The notes beneath the pieces were generated by a model. That model was not told the origin of the DNA. It searched no databases and worked only from the letters and a program-made list of their open reading frames with translations. Positions 27,616 to 35,871 of a stretch of 64,000 bases of DNA are shown piece after piece. A program made the position numbers and the translations under genes. The DNA comes from UBA1447 sp964612185 (GTDB taxonomy: Bacteria > Bacillota > Clostridia > Oscillospirales > Acutalibacteraceae): assembly GCA_964612185.1 (NCBI GenBank), contig CAZTCR010000007.1, positions 1-64,000 of the forward strand, written 5' to 3'. The stretch's first letter is position 1. Each line of letters opens with the position of its first letter.

Positions 27616-27640
27616 GTTAGTAATTTAGTAAATTACTAAC
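27616..27640. promoter_or_regulatory. Perfect 25-bp palindromic operator over the transcription start
   Basis: Two 12-bp arms (GTTAGTAATTTA and its exact complement) flank one central base. The site begins two bases after the -10 box and covers the predicted start of the operon, the position of a repressor operator. No regulator gene is adjacent. The family of the cognate regulator (for example MarR or GntR) cannot be told from the site. Confidence 0.75.
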
Positions 27641-27642
27641 AC

Positions 27643-27671
27643 AGTATAATTGATCAAACGATGATTGTCAA
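27643..27671 (-). promoter_or_regulatory. Consensus sigma-A promoter of the hypothetical/DapA-like/SDR operon
   Basis: Minus-strand TTGACA, 17-bp spacer, TATACT. It is one of the strongest promoters in the window and is immediately followed by the palindrome, so strong but repressible expression is expected. Confidence 0.82.
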
Positions 27672-27710
27672 TAGTATCCCGGCTTTTCTGTATAAAACAT
27701 TTTACATGCC

Positions 27711-27739
27711 AAATCCCTTACCAGACCGATAAGGGATTT
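27711..27739 (+). other. Hairpin between the 34-codon gene and the operon promoter
   Basis: AAATCCCTTA and TAAGGGATTT form a 10-bp stem with a 9-base loop. The T-run (TTTTT) follows on the plus strand, although no plus-strand gene lies upstream. In the minus direction it sits 40 bases after the stop of the small gene and has only GG after the stem. It may end the small transcript, or stop antisense transcription. Confidence 0.5.
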
Positions 27740-27780
27740 TTGATAAAATATTGCGTGCATATGCGTTTTTTATAAAATTA

Positions 27781-27885
27781 TCAGATGTTGAAAAAGTCAA
27801 AGAATTTCTGGATAATTTCGAATACGCTTGCACCGGATGTTATCATTGCATATACCTGTTCTACCAATTGAAGAATTGCTGACAT
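27781..27885 (-). CDS. Putative 34-residue amphipathic micropeptide
   Basis: An ATG-TGA frame of 35 codons with AAAGGCGG seven bases upstream and its own consensus promoter. The peptide begins MSAILQLVEQ and ends FFDFFNI. It is largely hydrophobic with spaced polar residues, has one Lys against two Glu and one Asp, no Cys, and a central SGAS turn, so two short amphipathic helices are plausible. Size and character recall phenol-soluble-modulin-like, membrane-binding or type I toxin peptides, but there is no recognised homology. It lies alone between folC and the next operon. The combined promoter, ribosome site and frame make a chance ORF unlikely. Confidence 0.65.
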   Translation of the reverse strand: MSAILQLVEQVYAMITSGASVFEIIQKFFDFFNI

Positions 27886-27916
27886 GTAGACACCGCCTTT
27901 CTCATTTGTTTGTATA

Positions 27917-27945
27917 AGTATATCCCGATTGCGCTAATTTGTCAA
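27917..27945 (-). promoter_or_regulatory. Consensus sigma-A promoter of the micropeptide gene
   Basis: Minus-strand TTGACA, 17-bp spacer, TATACT, about 22 bases downstream of the folC stop. Transcription would start near 27910, giving a leader of roughly 25 bases with an excellent ribosome site. Confidence 0.82.
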
Positions 27946-27966
27946 CTTAATTGTGACCGTTTTTAT

Positions 27967-29253
27967 TTACTTGTTATTATATTGAATCATATGCGCCCTT
28001 AATTCCGATGCGAGATAGAAAGAACCGCAGATTATTATGACATCATCTTTATCCGCCAAGGAAATACTTTTCATAAGAGCTTCCGACGAATCTTCGATTA
28101 TGTATGAATTTTCACAATACTTTTTTGCGGTTTCGGCAAGCGTATGTGCATCTAAAGCTCTTGGCAAAGCGGGTCTTGTTGCAATAAGGGTTTCAAAAAG
28201 CGGTGCTGTAATGCTTAGATATTTTTTATAGTCTTTATCCGCCATCATGCCGCAAACAGCTATAATTCGCCGGCCTTTGAGGAAACTTCTTACAACATTT
28301 GCCAAGGCATTTGCGCAGCCTTCGTTGTGTCCCCCGTCCAGGATTGTCAGCGGTTCTTTACTTATTATTTCCATGCGGGCAGGCATTTTTGAAGCGCCGA
28401 TACCATGAACAATATTCTCGTCGCCGATAGCATAGCCTTTGCGTGAAAGCACACGAGCCGTTGCGGCAGCCACTGAAGCGTTCATCACCATATGGTGCCC
28501 CATAAAGGGAACAAATATTTTCAATCCGTCCATAACCGCATTTGTGCCGTAAATGCTTTCATCAATTAATTTAATATCTTTAACCAAAGGCACAACGAGC
28601 TCATTGTTCCTTTGCTTTGCAGTGCTGCTTATTACCGCCAAGGCTTCTGCGGTTTGTGACGGGTAACAGACGGTAATCCCGTTTTGCTTTATAATCCCGC
28701 ATTTCTCAAAGGCTATCTTTTCTATGGTATCCCCTAAAACAGCCATATGGTCCAGTGAAATTGAGGCGATGACGCTTGCCAGGGGCGTTTTAATGATATT
28801 TGTCGCGTCGAAACGACCGCCAAGGCCGACTTCTAAAACAACAACATCACAGCCGCAGCTCTCAAAATATAAAAATGCTGCTGTGGTGATTGCTTCAAAC
28901 TCAGTAGTTTGTATACCTTGTCGCGCAAGTTCCGTAATAACCGGTTCAAGCTTTGAAACAATCTCTGCCAAGTCATCAGATGGTATCATTTTACCGTCAA
29001 TTTGTATACGCTCGTTAAAGTCTATGACATAAGGCGAAGTAAAAAGGCCGGTTCTATACCCAGCCTTCTGTAAAATCTCTGATATCATAGTCGATGTAGA
29101 GCCCTTGCCGTTTGTGCCGGCAACATGGATGAATTTAAGCCGGTCCTGCGGATTGCCGAACGCTTCACATAGTGCTTTTATACGCTCAAGACCCGGACTA
29201 ATGCCGAATTTTTCGAGAGAATGAATATAGTCAATTGCATCAACATAATTCAA
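27967..29253 (-). CDS. folC: Bifunctional folylpolyglutamate synthase/dihydrofolate synthase
   Basis: 428 aa from TTG 29253, placed six bases after GAGAGGTG; the frame to 29307 would overlap valS. It adds glutamate to dihydropteroate/folates using ATP, in the cytoplasm. Mur-ligase fold: P-loop GTNGKGST, central FEAITTAAF segment with the folate/Mg region, and the C-terminal DGGHNEGC ligase motif. It lies 31 bases after valS, a common pairing in Bacillota. Confidence 0.94.
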   Translation of the reverse strand: MNYVDAIDYIHSLEKFGISPGLERIKALCEAFGNPQDRLKFIHVAGTNGKGSTSTMISEILQKAGYRTGLFTSPYVIDFNERIQIDGKMIPSDDLAEIVSKLEPVITELARQGIQTTEFEAITTAAFLYFESCGCDVVVLEVGLGGRFDATNIIKTPLASVIASISLDHMAVLGDTIEKIAFEKCGIIKQNGITVCYPSQTAEALAVISSTAKQRNNELVVPLVKDIKLIDESIYGTNAVMDGLKIFVPFMGHHMVMNASVAAATARVLSRKGYAIGDENIVHGIGASKMPARMEIISKEPLTILDGGHNEGCANALANVVRSFLKGRRIIAVCGMMADKDYKKYLSITAPLFETLIATRPALPRALDAHTLAETAKKYCENSYIIEDSSEALMKSISLADKDDVIIICGSFYLASELRAHMIQYNNK

Positions 29254-29284
29254 TTGTGACACCTCTCCCCCGTCCAACCCTGTG

Positions 29285-31903
29285 TTAAATCTTTGAAAGG
29301 CTTTCATTAAGCATATCTATCTTATCCCTAAGCTTTTCACCGGTATCTCGCTGTGCTTCAATTACCGCTGCCGGAGCTTTTGAAACAAACCCTTCGTTGG
29401 CAAGTTTAATCGTGATGCTTTCAAGCTGTTTTTCGGCATTCGCCAGTTCTTTCTTTAACCTTGCGCGCTCAGCATCAAAGTCTACAAGATCCCCCATCGG
29501 AATGAATATTTTTGCATCCTGTGTAACGATGCTGACTGCGCCTTCAATCTCAAATTGACGCCCGACCTCAACCTCGGATGCCCAAGCGAGTTTTTGCATA
29601 AATACACCGGCAGACTCAAAGGTATCGATATATGTGGTTTCAATGAACAACTTCGCCTTTTTTGACGGTGGCACATTCATCTCCGCCCTGCGGTTACGGA
29701 CAGCTCTTACAGCCTCCATAATTCGCTCCATTTCCAATTCTTCAGCGGTGAAATTGAGTGCATTGTCATATTCCGGCCATTGTGAAATCATGATGGAATC
29801 ACCCTCGTGCGGTAGGGTTTGCCAAATTTCCTCCGTAATAAAAGGCATAAACGGATGCAGCAGTTTGAGGGTGTTTGTCATCACATAAACCAAAACGGCT
29901 TTTGCCTGTTCCTTGGCGCGACCGCCCTCTTGAAGGCGTATTTTAGCAATTTCAATGTACCAGTCGCAAAAAATGTCCCAAATGAAATCATAGAGTTTTT
30001 GAACCGCCAAACCGAGTTCAAACTTATCAAGGTTTTCTGTAACTTCCTTACACACAGTGTTAAACCTGCTTAAAACCCATTTGTCCTCCAGCGCCAGTAT
30101 ATCAGGTAATTTGCGTACAGGCTCGTCATCTTCAAGATTCATCAGGACAAAACGGGCAGCGTTCCATAGTTTATTCGCAAAGTTGCGGCTCGCTTCAACC
30201 CTGTCTTCCGAAAACCGCATATCGTTGCCGGGGCTGTTGCCTGTTGCCAGTGCAAAACGAAGCGCGTCAGCGCCATATTTATCAATTATTTGTAACGGGT
30301 CAATGCCGTTTCCGAGAGATTTTGACATTTTTCTGCCTTGCGCGTCTCTTATTAAGCCGTGAATGAAAACGGTATCAAAGGGCTGTTTACCCGTGTATTC
30401 ACATGCCGAAAATATCATACGGGCAACCCAAAAAAAGATAATATCATAGGCAGTAACAAGCGTGCTTGTTGGATAATAGTGTTTGAATTCGGGTGTTTCT
30501 TCCGGCCAACCGAGCGTAGAAAACGGCCAGAGAGCCGAAGAAAACCAGGTATCCAGCGTATCCGGATCCTGCGACAGACGGGAACTGCCGCATTTTTTGC
30601 AAACATCAGGGTCAACCTTGGAAACAGTTATTTCACCGCAATCCGCACAATACCAAGCCGGTATGCGATGACCCCACCAAAGCTGGCGGGAGATACACCA
30701 ATCTTTAATGTTTTCCATCCAGTGATAGTAGATTTTTTCGAAACGCTCCGGTATAAACTTAACGGTGTCGTCCTTCACTATGTCGATTGCCGGACCCGCC
30801 AGCGGCTTCATTTTTACAAACCACTGTTTTGATATGCGTGGTTCAATAGTCACATGGCAACGATAGCAAGCGCCGACATTATGTTTCAGCGGTTCTGTTC
30901 TAACAAGATAGTTGTTGTCCTCTAGTTCTTTCAGAATTGCCGTACGGCATTCATATCTGTCCATTCCGGCAAACCTTCCGGCATTCTCGTTCATATGACC
31001 GTCATCAGTCATCACATTGACAATCGGCAAATGATGTCTTGCGCCAACTTCAAAGTCATTTGGATCGTGCGCGGGGGTAATTTTAACAACACCTGTCCCA
31101 AAATCAGCTTCGACATAAGTGTCTGCAATCACAGGAATCTCTTTATTCACTATGGGTAAGACAACTGTTTTACCGATGAATTGTATGTACCGTTCATCTT
31201 CCGGATGAACCGCTACCGCTGTATCGCCAAGCATTGTTTCCGGCCTGGTGGTTGCGAGTTCAAGGAATCCGCTGCTGTCGCTCAATGGATAACGGATATG
31301 CCAGAATGAGCTTTCCTTTTCTTCATACTCCACTTCAGCGTCGGAAATTGATGTCAGGCAATGCGGGCACCAATTGGTGATTCGCTCCCCTCTGTATATT
31401 AAGCCTTTTTCATAAAGCCTGACAAACACTTCGCAAACTGCTTTATTGCAACCTTCATCCAAAGTGAACCGTTCTCTTTCCCAGTCACAGGATGAACCTA
31501 ATTTTTTCAATTGATTGATGATTGTTCCGCCGTATTTTTCCTTCCAAGCCCATGCCCTCTCTAAAAATCCATCCCGTCCGATATCGTCTTTTGTTAAGCC
31601 TTCCTCTGCAAGCGCTTCAACAAGTTTCAATTCGGTTGCTATTGACGCATGGTCAGTCCCGGGAACCCAAAGTGTATCAAAGCCCTGCATGCGACGCCAG
31701 CGGATAATGATATCCTGCAAGGTATTGTCCAATGCGTGCCCCATATGAAGCTGCCCGGTTATGTTTGGCGGCGGAATAACAATCGTATACGGAATCTTAT
31801 TCCATTCAACTTTGGCGTGAAAATAATCTTCATCCAGCCAAGTCTGATAAATTCGGTCTTCCACATTCTTCGGATCATACTGTTTCTCAAGTTCTTTTGC
31901 CAT
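29285..31903 (-). CDS. valS: Valyl-tRNA synthetase
   Basis: 872 aa, normal length. Class I signatures HMGH (PPNITGQLHMGHALD) and KMSKS (GRKMSKSLGNG) are intact, as are the CP1 editing-domain segment TTRPETMLGDTAVAVHP and the C-terminal coiled coil (VDFDAERARLKKELANAEK onward) that binds tRNA. AAGGAGG precedes the ATG. The leader is short and contains a hairpin but no T-box, which is unusual for this gene in Bacillota. Confidence 0.97.
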   Translation of the reverse strand: MAKELEKQYDPKNVEDRIYQTWLDEDYFHAKVEWNKIPYTIVIPPPNITGQLHMGHALDNTLQDIIIRWRRMQGFDTLWVPGTDHASIATELKLVEALAEEGLTKDDIGRDGFLERAWAWKEKYGGTIINQLKKLGSSCDWERERFTLDEGCNKAVCEVFVRLYEKGLIYRGERITNWCPHCLTSISDAEVEYEEKESSFWHIRYPLSDSSGFLELATTRPETMLGDTAVAVHPEDERYIQFIGKTVVLPIVNKEIPVIADTYVEADFGTGVVKITPAHDPNDFEVGARHHLPIVNVMTDDGHMNENAGRFAGMDRYECRTAILKELEDNNYLVRTEPLKHNVGACYRCHVTIEPRISKQWFVKMKPLAGPAIDIVKDDTVKFIPERFEKIYYHWMENIKDWCISRQLWWGHRIPAWYCADCGEITVSKVDPDVCKKCGSSRLSQDPDTLDTWFSSALWPFSTLGWPEETPEFKHYYPTSTLVTAYDIIFFWVARMIFSACEYTGKQPFDTVFIHGLIRDAQGRKMSKSLGNGIDPLQIIDKYGADALRFALATGNSPGNDMRFSEDRVEASRNFANKLWNAARFVLMNLEDDEPVRKLPDILALEDKWVLSRFNTVCKEVTENLDKFELGLAVQKLYDFIWDIFCDWYIEIAKIRLQEGGRAKEQAKAVLVYVMTNTLKLLHPFMPFITEEIWQTLPHEGDSIMISQWPEYDNALNFTAEELEMERIMEAVRAVRNRRAEMNVPPSKKAKLFIETTYIDTFESAGVFMQKLAWASEVEVGRQFEIEGAVSIVTQDAKIFIPMGDLVDFDAERARLKKELANAEKQLESITIKLANEGFVSKAPAAVIEAQRDTGEKLRDKIDMLNESLSKI

Positions 31904-31941
31904 TTTTTCCTCCTTGATCGGTAAGCCTGCTGTATTATAGA

Positions 31942-31976
31942 TGCAAGGGTTTAACGAAACCGCTAAAACCCTTGCA
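31942..31976 (-). other. Hairpin in the valS leader
   Basis: TGCAAGGGTTT pairs perfectly with AAACCCTTGCA (11 bp), and the interior AGCG/CGTT can pair around a GTTT loop with one bulged base. It lies between promoter and start, about 40 bases before the ATG. No T-run follows and no T-box consensus is present, so mRNA stability or translational control is more likely than attenuation. Confidence 0.6.
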
Positions 31977-31986
31977 AAATCAATTT

Positions 31987-32015
31987 ATTATCACATTGAT
32001 ACCGTCATTTGTCAA
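31987..32015 (-). promoter_or_regulatory. Sigma-A promoter for valS, adjacent to an IS insertion
   Basis: Minus-strand TTGACA, 17-bp spacer, GATAAT. The -35 box ends three bases from the target duplication of the IS element, so the core promoter is intact but everything upstream of it has been replaced. Confidence 0.75.
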
Positions 32016-32018
32016 GTT

Positions 32019-32027
32019 TATTATAAT
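32019..32027. repeat. Left copy of IS target-site duplication
   Basis: TATTATAAT, identical to 33585-33593 and directly adjoining the terminal inverted repeat. Confidence 0.88.
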
Positions 32028-33584
32028 TTTGAGTTTCCCCATTTTTCGTCCATTTTTCATGCAGGAAAGAACGACAGTTGATTGGAAGGCTTTGGAGGTA
32101 ACAAGAAATGCAAAATACCCACCTTGGATTTGTTGAGGACTACAAAGATACCGTCAGCAATTGCATAGTTCATGAACTTGGTTCTTGCTTTTTCCTTTTT
32201 AGGTTTGTAGATTCGTTTTGAGGCTTCAATTAATCGTGCAACGAACAAGCTTTCATCCCTTTTCTCGCTCATCATACTCACAAAGCCTGACAGTACGGCC
32301 GTCACTCTGTGAAGCGTTCTGATCGAATTTAAGGAACGAACCCTAAAACCCTCAAGACCGTATTGGTTCTTTCTGAATCTAAAATGCTCCTCTATCCTCC
32401 AGCGCATAAGGTAAACTTTTGTAACAACCGTTGACAGCCTTTTATCATCGCTTTTCAAGTTGGTAATTAAAAGCAGAGGCGTTGCTCCAAACCCGTAAAC
32501 AACAATAAGATTCAGCTTTATGTTGGGATACTTTACCAAGGTTATAGGTGTTGATGTCATTTTGCATTCAATCTTTCTGCCGTCTTTACCGGTAAAATCA
32601 ATCCGGTACTTGCCCTTGAATTTGTTGGCAAGTTTCAAGATGTTTATTGTCTCTCCCTTGTATTTTACATCCCGGTTTTTCTTTGCCCTGATAATAAATT
32701 TTTCCTGTGCCTTAAAGAAATATTCGTAATATGTCAATGCGTCATAACCTCTGTCAAGGGTTCGAATCCCTTTGTTTCCAAAGGTTTCACTGATATATCT
32801 CAAGCCTTTCAACGTTTCATCGTCCTGACTCAAAAAGCATTCTTCTCTGCTTGAGTATAACCTGTCATACACCGTTATCGGGGATCTGCTTTTGCTTGTC
32901 AAAACAGCTATTTCGAGTGTCATATATCCGGGTTTCAGTTCTCCTGTGCTTCCATCCCTGACAATATCTAACCCATCCATTGCTATGCTGCAGGGCTTTG
33001 TGATATCAGAGCCATCTATGATGAACACAGACTTGTCGTCGACATATGACTTCACAATATTGGTGTAATTCTCAAGAAGCCTTTCGCCATCTTCAAAACT
33101 GTCTATCCCTCGAGACAAACGGTCTATGGTCTTTTTCAGCGAAATGGTATCTTTCAATGCTCTTCCGATTTTACTCAGATGGCAACTGTTGCTTTCACTC
33201 ACCCCATACAGAAGATTTGTCATCATCTTGAAGTTCGGTCTGCTGATTCCTTTGCAAATCTTTTCCGAAAAATTCAAAATATCTCTTTTATATTGCCAGC
33301 ATAATGTGTTAAACTTATCCATAGAAAAGCCTCCCTGTTTTGGTGTGGTTGATGTGGATTAAAGCATTTACATTTTACCACATTTAGGGGTGCTTTTCTA
33401 CTTATATATCAATAGATATGAATCTTTTTATGGAATCCTATTTATGCTTTAATTCTTATGCTCTTTGATTTTTCATGCCAAAGTTTTCCACACTTTCAAC
33501 ACTGATCACAACCGTTTTTCTCTTCTATCTTTTATCCCGCTTTGGCTCGATGCATTGTAGTCTGGAAAAATGGGGAAACTCAAA
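32028..33584 (-). mobile_element. Complete IS4-like insertion sequence, 1557 bp
   Basis: Both ends carry the same 20-bp inverted repeat, TTTGAGTTTCCCCATTTTTC, at 32028-32047 and complementary at 33565-33584. A perfect 9-bp direct repeat TATTATAAT flanks it at 32019-32027 and 33585-33593. One intact transposase fills most of it. About 240 bp upstream of the transposase, inside the element, hold no gene; this stretch contains the transposase ribosome site AGGGAGGC and is otherwise AT-rich without a recognised feature. Perfect ends and target duplication suggest a recent insertion and a possibly active copy. Confidence 0.93.
32057..33322 (-). CDS. IS4-family DDE transposase
   Basis: 421 aa. The RNase-H-like catalytic triad is visible: Asp in FIIDGSDITKP, Asp in RTLDRGYDAL, and Glu in the YLMRWRIEEHFRFRK segment, which is the IS4 Y-x2-R-x3-E-x6-K signature. 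The C-terminus is basic. GGGAGG precedes the ATG. The frame is intact, so the element may be mobile. Confidence 0.94.
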   Translation of the reverse strand: MDKFNTLCWQYKRDILNFSEKICKGISRPNFKMMTNLLYGVSESNSCHLSKIGRALKDTISLKKTIDRLSRGIDSFEDGERLLENYTNIVKSYVDDKSVFIIDGSDITKPCSIAMDGLDIVRDGSTGELKPGYMTLEIAVLTSKSRSPITVYDRLYSSREECFLSQDDETLKGLRYISETFGNKGIRTLDRGYDALTYYEYFFKAQEKFIIRAKKNRDVKYKGETINILKLANKFKGKYRIDFTGKDGRKIECKMTSTPITLVKYPNIKLNLIVVYGFGATPLLLITNLKSDDKRLSTVVTKVYLMRWRIEEHFRFRKNQYGLEGFRVRSLNSIRTLHRVTAVLSGFVSMMSEKRDESLFVARLIEASKRIYKPKKEKARTKFMNYAIADGIFVVLNKSKVGILHFLLPPKPSNQLSFFPA

Positions 33585-33593
33585 TATTATAAT
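33585..33593. repeat. Right copy of IS target-site duplication
   Basis: TATTATAAT, matching the left copy; 34 bases before the stop of the acyl-CoA ligase gene. Confidence 0.88.
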
Positions 33594-33627
33594 ATCTGAA
33601 TCTATGACGATAAGTGAGTCAAAAAGT

Positions 33628-35274
33628 TTATTCCGAGTCTTTTTCGCGAATCTCAACCCTGCGAATCTTACCGTTGACCGTCTTGGGCAGTTCATTAACA
33701 AAATCAATAATTCTCGGATATTTATAAGGTGCCGTTTCTTTTTTTACAAACTCCTGAATTTCTTTCTTCAAAGCATCAGAAGGCTCAATATTTGCTTTCA
33801 ATACTATGGTCGCTTTTACTAAGCTCCCCCTAAGTTCATCCGGCACGCCTGTAACCGCGCACTCAAGTACGGCAGGATGCTGCACAACAACGCTTTCAAT
33901 CTCAAACGGGCCTATCCTGTAACCTGATGATTTAATAACATCATCCGTGCGTCCCACATACCAGAAATAACCGTCTTCATCCCTCCAGGCGGTGTCGCCT
34001 GTATGGTATATGTCGTTGTTCCAAGCTTCTTTTGTGCGGTTTTCATCGCGATAGTAGCAAACAAAAAGTCCTTCCGGTTTTCTTTTATCCGTGCGAATAA
34101 CTACTTCGCCCGTTATGCCTGTGGCAACCGATTTACCATCCTCGTCAATAATGTCAATATCATAATGCGGCATGGGCTTGCCCATGGAACCCGGTTTTGG
34201 TTGCGAACCGATTATATTGGCGATCATGACGGTCGTTTCAGTTTGTCCGAAGCCTTCCATCAGTTTGACGCCGGTCAGCTCATACCATTTATTAAAAACA
34301 TCAGGATTGAGCGCTTCGCCGGCTATTGTGCAATATTTGAGCGAACTCAAATCATATGCAAGGACATCCTCTTGCAACAAAAAGCGAAACATAGTCGGCG
34401 GGCAGCAAAGCGAAGTAATCTTATATTGTTGAACAAGCGAGAGAATTTCTTTTGGTATAAACTTATCCATATCATAAGTGAATACGCAACTTTCCATCAA
34501 CATTTGACCATACAATTTGCCCCAAACAGCTTTGCCCCAACCCGTATCGGCAATAGTAAAATGTAAACCGTCCGGTTCCACATTTTGCCAATACTTTGCG
34601 GTTGTCATGTGCCCCAAAGCATAGGTGTAATTATGCAGAGCCATTTTTGGATTCCCCGTTGTACCGGAAGAAAAATAGAGGATCATTGGTTCGTCAATTT
34701 TTGTTGGTACGCGTTCAAAGGTGCTGTCGGCCGCTTCCATCGCGGTCATAAAATCATCCCAACCGTCCCTTGTTCCGTTAACCATAATCCGTGTTTCTAT
34801 TTCCGGACATTCCGGTAAGGCTTCGTCAATATGCGCCGCAACATCTCCTTCGCCCGAGCAGATCACAGCTTTGGCACCTGATGCATTTGCTCTGTATATC
34901 ACATCGTGCGCAGTCAGCAGAAAAGTGGCAGGGATAATCACGGCGCCTAGCTTGTGAAGCGCTAATATTGTAAACCAAAACTGATAGTGGCGTTTCAAGA
35001 TAACCATAACAAAATCGCCTTTTTTTATCCCTTTTCCCCGAAGCATATTCGCTGTTTTATCACTGAAATATTTTAGATCGCCATATGTAAATATATGCTC
35101 CTCGCCTTTTGGGTTACACCAAACCATTGCTTTACGGTGCGGCTCCGCCTTGGCAATTTCATCCACAACATCATAGGCAAAATTAAAACAATCGGGATAT
35201 TTTAGTTTGTAATTTATCAGTTTACCCTCGGAATCAAAATACTCATCAACATATTTTAAGTTTAAATTAAGCAT
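33628..35274 (-). CDS. AMP-forming acyl-CoA synthetase (acetyl/medium-chain type)
   Basis: 548 aa, typical ANL-superfamily length. It would activate a carboxylic acid to acyl-CoA with ATP. Motifs: P-loop YFSSGTTGNPK, GFGQTETT, HTGDTAWRDEDGY, GRTDDVIKSSGYRI, and the C-terminal catalytic Lys in KTVNGKIRR. The sequence resembles the branch annotated as acetyl-CoA or medium-chain acyl-CoA synthetase, but chain length is not predictable here. It starts nine bases after an Xre-cupin regulator gene, which probably controls it. Confidence 0.9.
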   Translation of the reverse strand: MLNLNLKYVDEYFDSEGKLINYKLKYPDCFNFAYDVVDEIAKAEPHRKAMVWCNPKGEEHIFTYGDLKYFSDKTANMLRGKGIKKGDFVMVILKRHYQFWFTILALHKLGAVIIPATFLLTAHDVIYRANASGAKAVICSGEGDVAAHIDEALPECPEIETRIMVNGTRDGWDDFMTAMEAADSTFERVPTKIDEPMILYFSSGTTGNPKMALHNYTYALGHMTTAKYWQNVEPDGLHFTIADTGWGKAVWGKLYGQMLMESCVFTYDMDKFIPKEILSLVQQYKITSLCCPPTMFRFLLQEDVLAYDLSSLKYCTIAGEALNPDVFNKWYELTGVKLMEGFGQTETTVMIANIIGSQPKPGSMGKPMPHYDIDIIDEDGKSVATGITGEVVIRTDKRKPEGLFVCYYRDENRTKEAWNNDIYHTGDTAWRDEDGYFWYVGRTDDVIKSSGYRIGPFEIESVVVQHPAVLECAVTGVPDELRGSLVKATIVLKANIEPSDALKKEIQEFVKKETAPYKYPRIIDFVNELPKTVNGKIRRVEIREKDSE

Positions 35275-35283
35275 ACGCTGCCC

Positions 35284-35853
35284 TCATTCCGGTTTTTTTA
35301 AGATAATTGCCAGGAAAACGCAGTCTTCGCCGTTTGTTGCAACCATACCGTGCCCGTGAGATGAATCATACAGCACGCTGTCACCCTCTTTTAATACTTC
35401 TATATGATCTTCAAGCCTTATTTTTAAACTGCCTTTTATTACAAAGTCAAACTCTTGCCCATGATGATTTGAAAGTTGAATCGGTCTATCCTGTTCCTCA
35501 TCGGAAAAAGGTGCAGTTACCAAAAAGGGTTCACAAAGCTTATCTTTAAAGCGGTAGCCCAGATGATAGTAATCAAAGCCGGAGCGGCGTTTCATCGGTA
35601 AGCCTTCACCATTTCTTACAATTGAATAAAAAGATAGATGCGGGTTGTCTCCGGTTAAAAGCTCAATCATATCTACTCCGAATTTTTCTGCACATTTATA
35701 GATGAATGTAAATGAAAAATCCGTATTCCCGGATTCAGCGGTTTCGTATTCACTCGCAGTGCATCCGACGGCATCTGCCATTTCTTCAACGGAATATTCG
35801 CAAATATCTCGCAATGTGCGTATTCTCTGGGCAATTTCATTGATAAGTTCCAT
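35284..35853 (-). CDS. Xre-family transcriptional regulator with C-terminal cupin domain
   Basis: 189 aa. Residues ~1-65 form a helix-turn-helix of Xre/Cro type (IAQRIRTLRDICEYSVEEMADAVGC). Residues ~105-185 form a small cupin with metal-site-like histidines (NHHGQEFDFVIKG, DSSHGHG). In this family the cupin senses a small ligand and represses or activates a nearby metabolic gene. GGGAGG precedes the ATG. Its partner is the acyl-CoA ligase directly downstream, so a carboxylic acid or acyl-CoA is a reasonable ligand guess. Confidence 0.9.
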   Translation of the reverse strand: MELINEIAQRIRTLRDICEYSVEEMADAVGCTASEYETAESGNTDFSFTFIYKCAEKFGVDMIELLTGDNPHLSFYSIVRNGEGLPMKRRSGFDYYHLGYRFKDKLCEPFLVTAPFSDEEQDRPIQLSNHHGQEFDFVIKGSLKIRLEDHIEVLKEGDSVLYDSSHGHGMVATNGEDCVFLAIILKKPE

Positions 35854-35871
35854 CTTTGGTCCTCCCTTGAT

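Noticed and set aside
33323..33564. A second gene inside the IS element upstream of the transposase
   Set aside because: No frame there has a ribosome site or recognisable product; it is AT-rich leader DNA of the element.
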